The notes beneath the pieces are model-generated. The model was given only the letters and a program-made list of their open reading frames with translations. It ran no database searches and had not been told where the DNA came from. Of a stretch of DNA of 64,000 bases, positions 1 to 9,670 are shown one piece after another. This DNA comes from Liopterus haemorrhoidalis (Eukaryota > Arthropoda > Insecta > Coleoptera > Dytiscidae): assembly GCA_963971575.1 (NCBI GenBank), contig OZ020611.1:52523466-52587465 (forward strand), written 5' to 3'. How positions within the stretch are numbered: position 1 is the stretch's first letter; every line of letters begins with the position of its first letter. The position numbers and the translations under genes were made by a program.

Positions 1-618
1 GACAATAAAGCAGAAGTTGGGGTATACTCGCACGATTTTTCTGTGTACCCCTACTTTACCATGTATAGTCGAAGATTAGAAACTTTTAAAACATAGCCAA
101 AATCTATGAGGCAAACCCCAAAAGATATGGCGGATGCTGGTTTTTTTTATACTGGTAGTGGGGACGCTGTCATCTGCTTTAAGTGTGGAGGAATGCTGCG
201 GAGTTGGTTACCAGTTTTTTCTCCATATGTTGAACATGTTAGGGCATTTAAGTTGTGTCCTTTTATAAATATCTTGGTGGGGTATGATTTTGTTCATAAA
301 ATGCATCAAGATGTGATGCAAGTGGTAAGACAAGAAACAGAGCAGCCGCAGCAGCATCAGCAGCGCACAGATTTACAACAACAACCAGGGGAGCAGGATG
401 AGGAAGAGGAGGTGGTGGTAGAGGTGGATGTAGAGGAGGTAGAGCAACCCGAAGTTGAAGTAAATAATAAATGTAAGATTTGTTATATTGAGGATGTGCA
501 AATTGCATTTTTACCATGCGGACACTCTGTCGTGTGTGTGCAATGTGCGCAACCTATTGAAAAATGTGTAATATGTCGAAATAATATTTCTAGTTGTGTA
601 AGAATTTTTATTAATTAA
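1..618 (+). pseudogene. IAP-like protein (BIR + RING), 3' part, with nonsense codon
   Basis: Inhibitor-of-apoptosis family; such proteins bind caspases through the BIR and act as E3 ubiquitin ligases through the RING. Reading from base 1 in the frame of codon 61-63 stays open until TAG at 94-96, at a position where BIR domains usually have Trp; the frame then continues from ATG 106 to TAA 616-618 (170 codons). Counted from that ATG, the BIR zinc ligands are complete: C24-x2-C27-x16-H44-x6-C51. An acidic/Gln-rich linker follows, then a C-terminal C3HC4 RING (CKIC, CGH, CVIC) near residues 123-158. The 5' end lies outside the window. AATAAA-like sequence follows at about 620. Insect host gene or virus-derived copy cannot be distinguished; readthrough or an assembly error at the TAG is also possible. 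Confidence 0.8.
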
Positions 619-660
619 AATAAAATACATTTTATAAATTCTAATTTTTTAATTTTATTT

Positions 661-1947
661 ACCAGGTCTACAAGTATGAAATGCGGATTTTTTCAAACTT
701 GCCGCACAAACAGAGTGTATAGTTCAAAGTTTCAACACATATGGCGTTTTGTTAAGTTATCATCAAGTGTCAAATGCGTATAGGTTATAATTTGAAAAGT
801 GATCATATAGTTTTGTTTTACTGTGTTAAAAATGTCAAATTTTGTGCCAAATAAAGAGCATTCGCGGACAGTACTACTGTTTTGTTTTCATTTGAAAAAA
901 ACTGCTGCTGAATCATACCAACTGCTTCGAGAAGCTTATGGTGAATATGCTCCATCGTAAGATACGTGTGAACGATGGTTTCGGCATTTCAAAAGTGGTG
1001 ACTTTGATCTTACAGACTAAGAATATGGAAAACCTCCAAAAAAATATAAAGATACAAAATTGGAAACATTGCTACAGAAAGACGATAGTCAATCACAAAA
1101 ACAACTAGCAGAGCAGTTAGTCGTTAGTCAACAAGCTGTTTCCAATCGCCTACGAGAGATGGGTAAGATCCAGAAAGTCGGCAGATGGGTTCCACATGCA
1201 TTGAATGAGAGGCAGATGGAAAAACGCAAAAACACTTGTGAAATTTTGCTTGCACGATAAAAAAGAAAGTCTTTTTTTCATCGCATCATTACTGGCGATG
1301 AAAAATTGATTTATTTTGAAAATCCCAAATGCAAAAAATCATGGGTGAACCCAGGCTCACCATCTACATCAACTGCAAGACCGAATCGCTTTGGCAAAAA
1401 GACAATGCTCTGTACTTGGTGGGACCAAAAGGGTGTGGTCTATTATGAATTGTTAAAACCTGGTGAAACAGTTAATACCTAACGCTACCAACAACAACTG
1501 ATCAAATTGAACCATTCGCTGCTCATAAAACGACCAGAATACGAAAGAAGACAGCACAAGGTAATCTTTCTTCACAATAACGCTCCATCACATAAGGCAA
1601 AAGCAGTTTGCAACACATTGGAGGCACTCAAGTGGGAAGTGCTACCCCATGCCGCTTACTCACCAGACTTGGCCCCTTCAGATTACCACTTGTTCGCATC
1701 GATGGGTCACGCACTTGCCGAGCAGCACTTTTGTTCATATGAAAATGTGAAAGAATGGCTAGATGAATGGTTTGCGGGGAAAGGGGAAGAGTTCTACTGG
1801 CGAGATATTCACAAATTTCCTGAAAGATGGGAAAAATGTATAACTTCTAATGGAGCATACTTTGAATATATAAACTTTTACTGTTCTTTTGAGTTTAATG
1901 TGTTTTATTTAAAAAAGAAATCCGCATTTCATACTTGTAGACCTGGT
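661..1947 (+). mobile_element. mariner element, mauritiana (Mos1-like) subfamily, full length
   Basis: The ends are perfect 30-base inverted repeats (661-690 and 1918-1947); the TIR starts CCAGGTCTACAAGTATGAAA, close to the Mos1 terminus. A TA duplication can be read at 660-661 and 1947-1948, sharing one base with each repeat. About 1,287 bp matches the usual family length. It sits 42 bp beyond the stop of the IAP frame. The ends look intact but the transposase is dead, so movement would need enzyme supplied in trans. Confidence 0.93.
832..1866 (+). pseudogene. mariner transposase, inactivated by point mutations
   Basis: Tc1/mariner DD34D transposase in a single frame from ATG 832, with no frameshift, but with in-frame TAA at 958, 1018, 1258 and 1480. 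An N-terminal helix-turn-helix region is followed by the catalytic core. The first acidic residue is present (TGDEK), the second is changed from Asp to Asn (HNNAPSH), and the third is present (PDLAPSD). The Trp usual after TGDEK is Leu. The normal stop after the terminal YFE motif is lost, so translation runs on into the right TIR. The pattern is gradual decay by substitution, not deletion. Confidence 0.92.
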
Positions 1948-2046
1948 ATTTATGTAAGATACATTTTTCCATACAATTACAGGTTTTTAGGATAACATTT
2001 GAACAGAAAGGTATACAAGTAAGTATGTATAAGTTATTCTATAGAA

Positions 2047-2955
2047 TTAGTAAAAGCTATAACCCCAAGGTAAAGTGTCAGTCAATAAATAATTTACAAT
2101 ACGTTTATCATCGTGTGGACTTAGTGCTAATTTTTTCTGTTTTACGGTGTGAACATTGTGCTTTTTTGATAGTATATTAAATTGAGTTCTAGTAACAGTT
2201 AAATTATTAAATAGACAATCGTAATAGTCTTCAAAAGTAATACTCTTCAATGTCGCACTCGAAATTCCTTTAGCTTTTTTTGTAACATCTTTTTCGGATT
2301 TAAAAATTTTATTAGTATACATTTTTGATCTTAAACCGATAAATTCAGACAAAATTTTCCCATTACACTCATCTTTCATGATTCCTAGGACCTTTTTATT
2401 AGCCAAAGGAATACCGTAGACATTGTTTGGATCATAATCAGAAGTGTCAAACTTATGGATGTCCTTTTTTATAATTTCATAAATATTAACGTTAATAAAA
2501 TGATAGATTAAACTGTCAGTATCTGTATAAAGTAATTTTGCATTATTTCCCATTAAATTTTTAATGTAATTGTAGTGAAAATCGTAAATGTAAGTTTTTG
2601 ATATATCTAAAACTGAAAATCCTACATAAATCGGTTTGTTGAAATAAACATAATTTCTATTCATTTCAATAATTATTAAGTCATCATCTATAATATTACA
2701 ACTATGAAAATTTGGTTTGGATATATATGATTTTGCTCCATACCGCCCCTCCCATTGTGAAACAAGTTTAATATCTTTATATTTTCGTACATTTTCCATT
2801 GTTTTGCCGAATACTGCATTGTTCATTAATTTATAAAAGTTTTTTTTAAACTCATTATCAGATTTTTTACGCAGATTAGTATTTAAATCAATATACTGTT
2901 TTAACCATGCACTTTGTTTAAACTGTAATATCCTATGAATTCTTTTGAGTTTCAT
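2047..2955 (-). pseudogene. pPolB C-terminal palm/thumb segment
   Basis: 302 codons containing polymerase motif B ([11 protein letters not shown]) and motif C (YTDTDSLIY, carrying the metal-binding aspartates). It lies in the same frame as the segment ending at 2959: only TAA 2959-2961 and one further codon separate them, so it is the downstream part of the same polymerase cut by a nonsense codon. Protein-primed polymerases of this type replicate linear element genomes. Confidence 0.85.
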
Positions 2956-2958
2956 ACC

Positions 2959-4407
2959 TTATTCTAAACACTGTTTTAAATTTTGATAATGAATCACATA
3001 ATTTGTTTTTGGGAATAAATTTGCAATTAATTTTGATTGTTTGGAAATAGGAGGTATAAAATGTTCCGCACATAAAGGTAAATCTTTATGTAAATCATGT
3101 AATTCAATTGGATATTCTAAATCTACTTCAAAAATGTATCCGGTATCAGAAGAATTATCAACGTTCATTAAATCAATTTTATAAATATCATTCTCTTTGA
3201 CCCATTCAAAATTTCCATAGGGAAGGTACTGACTCATTGCAGCACCGTATAAATTATTAACGTCAAAATACATTAAGTAAGATTCTTCTAAATCTGAATC
3301 ATATTTTTCTCCCATATATTTATTATTTGCTTTCCCATAGCGATTCGAACACTGTGATAGCCCCCCACGTAAACCCGTTTCTATAAATAAAATTTTATCA
3401 ACATCAGTAAGTAATTCTAACTGAATATTGGTACACTTTAACATTGCATCAAAGGCTAGTCCTGGAGCAGTGTAGTAAAAAAGAGCATCGAGTTCATATG
3501 TCTCTAAACAATTAGCACGAAAATGTTGCATCACGTCTGATAATAGTAGCACATCATTTTTAAGATATAGATCTGCATATTCACCTAAAGATTTAATTTG
3601 AAATGTATTCCACACATTTATAGCGTGCTGATACTCTTCATCGCTTACACTTTCATTTTTAAGTGAGCTGTAGAATTTTTCCTGGGATGGTAACTGATTC
3701 TCTTCCAGTTTTTCCCAGCTGTCCACGTATTCGTAAGGAAACACGCCTTTTCGTGTCAGCAAATTAAATTCTTCAATTATCTTACAATGACTTTTTGTGA
3801 TGAGTTTTTCCGAATATTTCAGGTACGACGATAGTTTATCGAGACTGCTGGCCATGAAGCGGAACGAGTCTATGAAACGGAAATTGATTTTGGTACCATG
3901 AACATATTTGGTAAAAGAAATATATCGTTCCTTGTTGGTTGGTAATAATACTATTTTTCCTAGAAATTTTTTTGTGATGCTTTTAATGATAAAGTGAGCA
4001 TCATAACCGCTTAGGTTGTGGAACACGACGGGGATAGTGTGTGAGTCGGTGTAATTTATATTACAGGATAAATGGGCTGCTCCTCGAAACTTCGAGCTGA
4101 GGTGGTTATGGTCCCTAACTCTAATTGCATTTTCTTGAAACGGTTGATGACATATGTGACATTGTTTAGCTATTAAAAACTCATACTCCTCTTGTGAATT
4201 TAGTTGCATCGGTTTTGCGTTATCCAATATATTGTTGACTGTAGTAGCGATATTTTGCAGTTCTTTGACAAACCAGTTTTGACAGTCTCTACCTCGATAT
4301 AATTCAAACTTGGATAATGAATCATCGTAGGAACATTTTAGATAATAGGCTATGCTGAATGGAATATGTTTTTCAATATTTTGTGTATTTTTTTTTTTCT
4401 GAATCAT
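2959..4407 (-). pseudogene. pPolB exonuclease and motif A segment
   Basis: 482 codons. Near the start is a Cys/His cluster (CHICHQPF, then RDHNHLSSKFRGAAHLSC) typical of insect Polinton polymerases. Then come the Exo II motif (HNLSGYDAHFI) and polymerase motif A (YFDVNNLYGAAM). The frame overlaps the upstream one at 4373-4407, where the minus strand has a run of about 12 A; a single-base indel there explains the frame change. Confidence 0.85.
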
Positions 4408-5569
4408 CTTCTACTTTTTCCAATATACACTCTAAGTCTGCATATAGAACAAACGGTACCTTTTCCTGATGTCGGAAATTTTTGAATTTTATAAATTTAT
4501 TATTAGCGGTTGGTAGTTCGATACGAGCAGTGTTTTGAACTTTACAGTATTTTTTATGTTTTGTTATAATCAAGTCAGAAGAAAAATGATTAAGACATCT
4601 ATCACACAGCCATGTTTTATGATAATTTTTTGATAATTGTTTACTAAGTAAACGAGATAAATTTTGTATCCACATGAAATGGTATCGAGTATTATTTCTT
4701 AACCTTTTGACAACATTCACATGCATCGAATTGTTTTCATAAATTTCCATCGTTAAATTTTCTTCTTCCTCCTCCTCATCCCTTTCTTCTTCAGCACTGA
4801 TCATCAGTAGATGTATGCAGAGTTCAAATTTTTTCTCACTCAAGTGTAAGGGTATAACTTGATTTTTCTTCCCTATTTTCTCCAGAGTGTAGACGTTGAT
4901 GGAGAGTTCATTTGCAGTTTCAAACTTTGGTATAGACCGCAATTTCAAAGGAAATTTTAAACCCTCGTATTTTAAAACCTCACTGAAATGTGGGTATGAT
5001 GATATTCGATCTGAATTTTTATCAGCAGGATAGAGAGCTGATACAATAGCCCACAAGAAGCAATAATCATCATTACTTTTAACGTTAATCACAGACTTCT
5101 TTCTTTTGATATCTTCAGGCAATTCGATGTATTTACCACTGGTTAGTGGACTGTATTTGTTTATATGAACTTTTAAGTGCAAAATGTTAAATAATGCCCA
5201 ATTTGAGTCTTTTTCTTGAAAATCGTCAATTTTTGATAATATTTTATCCTGCACAAATTCCTTATACCAACCCTGAATGTTTGTGGAATTGGTTATTACT
5301 TCATTCCGAGTGTTAAAAGATTTTACTTCTAAAACACCAGTGTGTGGCATGATATATTCACCACTTAGCACACAATTCACTTTTATAACAGAGTTTTTAA
5401 CAGCTGTTTTCACTTTATTTTTAAAAATGCGACTACATTTTTCTAAAAATATTTTAGGATCTTTAAATGATTTATTTATTATTACACCCGTTTTTATTCT
5501 TCCTCCAAATACTGATTTAACGTCCTGCCATAATAATTTTGATGTCGTCTTTTTCTTTCCAGACTGCAC
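4373..5569 (-). pseudogene. pPolB N-terminal region with Exo I motif
   Basis: 398 codons. The N-terminal part carries the conserved DDYCFLWAIVSALYP block seen in insect Polinton polymerases. A Cys/His zinc-finger-like cluster (CDRCLNHF...H...C) follows, and the Exo I motif YADLEC lies near the C-terminus. An acidic run (DEEEEEE) lies mid-protein. The frame is open upstream of the ATG, so the true start probably lies further 5'. Confidence 0.8.
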
Positions 5570-5637
5570 GCCGGCACCAGTTTTAATAATTGTATATTTT
5601 AATTGTTTCAGTTTTTCACGATAATATTTTAAAATCG

Positions 5638-5853
5638 CTAAATTTGATTGTCCAATTTCATAAAATTTTCACATTTATTTTTATTTTTGATACACTTGTT
5701 GATCAGTAAAATAAATTTATTCACATGTTTACGCATAATTTCAACTTCCTCAATTGTTTTAATAATATCGATAGCCTCTCGAATATTTTTAATCACTTTA
5801 TCACTTAAATCACAAACTTGATTATTATCCATTTTTTCGTTTCTTAAGAACAT
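5638..5853 (-). pseudogene. possible 5' end of the pPolB gene
   Basis: 71 codons of Lys/Asn/Ile-rich, helix-forming sequence with no recognised domain. It is in another frame, 69 bp upstream of the pPolB N-terminal segment. In that downstream frame, translation stays open through about 5,640, so this ORF may be the polymerase start joined through a frameshift, or a separate small gene of the element. Confidence 0.4.
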
Positions 5854-5916
5854 GTATTTGTTGTAGAAACAAAAGTAATAATATTATTCTCAATAGGTTA
5901 CACATTATATACCTGA

Positions 5917-6440
5917 AATGTTTATTATTCTCAATGTCTTGATGTCGTTGACACCAAAACTATTTTCCGGCAACAACAAAGTTTGTTTATGTGCATAACA
6001 GGTTTGTGTTTACATATTTACGTCTGGGTCATTCACGCTACACGTTGAGGAAGGTCATTGAAGAATGTTTATTATTCTCAATGTCTTGATGTCGTTGACA
6101 CCAAAACTATTTTCCGGCAACAACAAAGTTTGTTTATGTGCATAACAGGTTTGTGTTTACATATTTACGTTTGGGTCATTCACCCTACACGTTGAAGAAG
6201 GTCATTGAAGAATGTTTATTATTCTCAATATCTTGATGTCGTTGACACCAAAACTATTTTCCGGTAACAACAAAGTTTGTTTATGTGCATAACAGGTTTG
6301 TGTTTACATATTTACGTCTGGGTCATTCACGCTACACGTTGAGGAAGGTCATTGAAGAAACTTTATTATTCTGAATGTCTTGATGTCGTTGATACCAAAC
6401 TATTTTTCCGGCAACAACAAAGTTTGTTTATATGCAAATG
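5917..6440. repeat. 147-bp tandem repeat, about 3.5 copies
   Basis: Copies begin at 5917, 6064, 6211 and 6358, exactly 147 bases apart; the last is cut after about 80 bp. Each begins AATGTTTATTATTCTCAATG and includes TTTTCCGGCAACAACAAAG. Copies differ by only a few bases, so amplification was recent. There is no coding potential. Confidence 0.9.
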
Positions 6441-6514
6441 CAAATTTTGAGGCCGTCTACAATTTGCAGCATTTTAAATTCATACATTGAGGGTCTTTGC
6501 ACTTTGTGACTGAT

Positions 6515-6625
6515 CGGTTGGCGCTTTGGGGGTTGGAATAGGGTTGAACGTTAGGGGTTGGAATAGGATTGAGCGCTAAGGTTGGAATCAGGTTTTGGGG
6601 TTGGAATGGGGTTCGTGACTCACGG
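6515..6625 (+). repeat. degenerate GGGGTTGGAATAGG repeats
   Basis: G-rich stretch with at least five imperfect copies of a GGGGTTGGAATRGG motif at irregular 20-28 bp spacing. It lies between the 147-bp array and the LINE 5' region. Its function is unknown; G-rich slippage is the simplest origin. Confidence 0.6.
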
Positions 6626-6859
6626 TTGGATGTCTACTCCAACTCTTACGAACATCAAATATTTCAGGGTTTCGTAGGGTAGATGAGCTAGAATCGGCAT
6701 AGCTATACTACTAAAGTGCAATACTGATAACGTGTCAGCCAGGTTCGCGCGAGACACTCGTGACGTAGCTAGAGTTAAAAACTCCAGTGACTAACAACCA
6801 GTGGCCATCAAAATATTGCAGCGACTTTTCAGAAAGTGTGATTAAATAAGTAAATAGCT

Positions 6860-7813
6860 ATGCCGTATTATTGTAGCAAATGTGACGAAGATATAAGGAG
6901 CACCGATTTTGCTGAATGCTCTGAATGTAATAGAAAATTCCATTTCGAGTGTTCTATTTCGGAAGCAAATTATAGAAAAGTTAATAAAAAGCCAAAAATA
7001 TGGAAATGCGCTAAATGCCAAGGGGTGCCAAGGAGTACAAGATACGCTCGAGATCAGGAAATAGGAAAAATACAGATCGAAAATAACTCAGACTTAAAAA
7101 AGATCGAAATTACGCTAGCAGATGTTAATGTAAAAATTAATGAACTTGTAGGCATGAAAAGTGAATTTGCTGAACTAATCAAATCAGTAAATTACATGTC
7201 CGATAAATATGATAAATTGATAGAAGAACTTGGAAACAGTAGAAAGGAAATTGTAAAAATGAATAAAGAATTACAAGAACTTAAAGCGCAGAATACAGAA
7301 AAGGACTCGAAAATAAAGCAGCTGGAATATCAAGTATCCAGTCTAGAGCAGTAGAGCAGAAACCATAATATAGAGATCCATGGTGTACCACAGATGCAAG
7401 GAGAAAACTGCAAAAATATTGTCTTGAACGTTGCCAAAGAACTACAAGTGGACTTGACAATAGATGACGTAGATATATCTCACCGAACTTATACTGTAAA
7501 TAAAAATATCCCTCCACCTATAGTTGCGAGAATAACAACAAGGACAAAGAGAGATATGCTTTTAATAAAAAAATCACTTGTAGTGACTAATAAAAATGTT
7601 CCAGGACTGGAAATAGGAAAAAAAATATACTTAAATGAACATCTTACTAATATGAATAAAAACCTGCTAAGATTGGCGAAAATGCGTGCGCGAGATTGTG
7701 ATTTTAAATTCGTATGGTTTAAAAATAGTAAACTGCTAGTGAGAAAGGAAGTAGACTCCCCGGTAATTAGAATAAACAGTGAAGAAGATATACTAACAAA
7801 AATGGTGGAGTAA
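6860..7813 (+). pseudogene. LINE ORF1: PHD finger, coiled coil, FP25-like domain
   Basis: The start ATG at 6860 opens a PHD-type C4HC3 finger (CSKC, CSEC, HFEC, CAKC). Residues 70-165 are a Lys/Glu/Ile-rich coiled coil. An in-frame TAG at 7352-7354 splits the ORF; the same frame continues to 7813 with the conserved block found in CR1-type ORF1 proteins (DVDISHRTY, IYLNEHLT, FKFVWFKN). Such proteins bind and chaperone element RNA. The single stop is probably a substitution, as the frame is otherwise clean. Confidence 0.82.
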
Positions 7814-8126
7814 GTCAAAGCTGTTTTATTATTATTTTTACTTTTCTGTTTTTTTTTTTATTAAATTGTATTATCAGCAACAAATATGTGTACTTTTCTT
7901 TTATTGCAATGGCTAACAATAATTTACAGCAATATCTTGATAATATAGATAATAATCCAATAAATACACTAGTTAGTGATAGTATAAATGATTTCAATAA
8001 ATGTGTATACAATTTTTCAAAAAAGAAAGAAGTTATTAAAATATTTCATACTAATATTAGAAGTATAGTAAAGAACTTTGATGAGCTCCAAGCATTGTTG
8101 TTCCAATTAAGTGATTTCGATGTAAT

Positions 8127-9070
8127 AGGGGATAGGCATGATTTTTTTTTATTTTTTTATTATATTCCTCTTGTTGTATATAAACATAAAAAACAGTTTT
8201 TAATTTTTTTTGTTTTAATTTGAAGGCTTTAAAAAATCAAAAATGTATGTAGCGCGCGAAAACGACGTGTGACGTCATAATCCTTTCTAACTGACGCATG
8301 AGACTACTAGCCAATCCAGCGAACGGTTGTTTATGCAGCGAACATAGTCTGTTGTGAATTATTTGTTTGTGTAACTTTTATAGGTTATGTAAAGGAGAGT
8401 GATTTTAATTAAAATAAAGTTTAATTCTATAAAAACAATTTATACATGTTTACCGAATTAAATTTTATATTAAAATATGGAATATCCAGGCCCCAATACT
8501 TCGAAACATTATCGAAAATATTGTTCAGTACCGATGTGCACAATTAGTTCAACTAGAAATCCAAAAAAACTATTTATATCATTACCTAATGGCGAAAAAC
8601 AACAGAAAAGGCGAAATTTGTGGCTGAAAACTATGAGGCGAAATAAAACCGATATTTCAGAAAAAAGTAAACTTTATGTTGTGTGCATAAATGCATCAAT
8701 GTTGGGTAAATTATCACTCTGAGCCCTAACAAAATCTTTATCTGCCATTTTAATAGTAAATACGTGAAAAATTGTTTAAAAACAAATACAAAACTCTCGA
8801 ACAATACAATACACACACGTGTGAAGATTATGTTGTAGCTGTCTGTATCTGTGATGTGAAAACCCTATCGTTTGACGTCATACTCAGTCGTTTCTACTCG
8901 GCAACCTTCGCCCCGTGCTCGGAATATTTCAAATTTACAATATTTTAATTAAAAAATTTGGCTATAATGTTAATTAAAATGTGATTTTTGTTTTGTTAGG
9001 TGACATAACTAACATTAACATATCAAAATAATGTAGTTTTAAGGAAATACAAATTTTATGCGTATCCCCT
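8127..9070 (+). mobile_element. THAP-carrying DNA transposon remnant, ISL2EU-like
   Basis: Inserted precisely in the LINE endonuclease. The terminal inverted repeats are imperfect: AGGGGATAGGCAT on the left, and on the right the reverse complement of AGGGGATACGCAT. It is flanked by AT on both sides (8125-8126 and 9071-9072). A 2-bp AT target duplication with a THAP-containing protein is characteristic of the ISL2EU superfamily. At 944 bp it retains only a THAP-type ORF and is therefore non-autonomous. Confidence 0.72.
8477..8722 (+). CDS. THAP zinc-finger domain, truncated
   Basis: 81 codons starting at an ATG. The sequence shows the C2CH THAP layout: YCSVPMC near residue 14, a hydrophobic LFISLPNG stretch, a central W in NLWLKTMRR, and a terminal YVVC. 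The final Cys-x2-His part is altered (CINAS), so zinc binding is probably lost. THAP domains bind DNA at transposon ends. The catalytic part of a transposase is absent. Confidence 0.68.
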   Translation: MEYPGPNTSKHYRKYCSVPMCTISSTRNPKKLFISLPNGEKQQKRRNLWLKTMRRNKTDISEKSKLYVVCINASMLGKLSL

Positions 9071-9670
9071 ATTGTTTTATCCGAAACATGGCATGTCGAT
9101 AATATAGAAAATTTCACTATTAAAGGCTACATTCCATATTACAATGAAAGTAAATATAACCAAAACGACGGAGTAGTTGTACTTATAAAAACAGCTCATA
9201 CTCATGTAGTTAAAAAAATATATTTTCTTGATAACTATAATATTATGAGAATTTAAATCAATATCAATGAACACTGTTTAGGCATAACAGGAGTATACAA
9301 GCCCCCTTCACTTGATACAAATATTTACATAAATAATCTCAACGACTATTTTCAAAATTCGTGTAAACTCATGTCATGAAATTTTTACAGGTGATATAAA
9401 CATTGACATTCTAAACAACAAAAATAATCATGTCAATGATTATCTTAACGTACTGAGTCAATTTGGTTTTAATTCATATATTAATAAACCCACCCGTAAT
9501 GACAAAACATGCTTAGACCATTTCTTCTTAAAAACAAAAATAATTTCAGATAATATTTTGCCCATTATTTTAAATTCTAAAATAACGGACCACTCGCCTA
9601 TATTCGTACAAATAAATACAAATGCAAAAAAGGAATTCAACATAAATTAATTGCAGAAAATTCAACAACA

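Larger units (their letters stand above)
2047..5853 (-). mobile_element. Polinton/Maverick or adintovirus-like fragment (pPolB region only)
   Basis: A minus-strand segment coding only for the protein-primed family B DNA polymerase. No integrase, packaging ATPase, protease or capsid gene is visible in the window, and no long TIRs can be matched, so this is a fragment or a decayed polymerase copy. It contains two apparent frame breaks (about 5,640 and about 4,390) and one in-frame stop (2959-2961). A 147-bp tandem repeat starts 64 bp beyond its 5' side. Confidence 0.75.
7888..9650 (+). pseudogene. LINE ORF2 N-terminal endonuclease, split
   Basis: An APE-type endonuclease begins in 7888-8126 (IFHTNIRS motif) and resumes at 9071 with LSETWH and later YKPPSLD, INID and TDHSP, the usual endonuclease landmarks. 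Removing the insertion at 8127-9070 and one AT restores the reading frame across the junction. Downstream are a stop near 9254 and further frame breaks, so the domain is inactive. Confidence 0.8.

Noticed and set aside
263..517. Minus-strand 84-codon ORF opposite the IAP gene
   Set aside because: Shadow of the acidic/Gln-rich linker on the coding strand.
7489..7818. Minus-strand ORF in the LINE ORF1 region
   Set aside because: Antisense shadow of the conserved ORF1 C-terminal domain.
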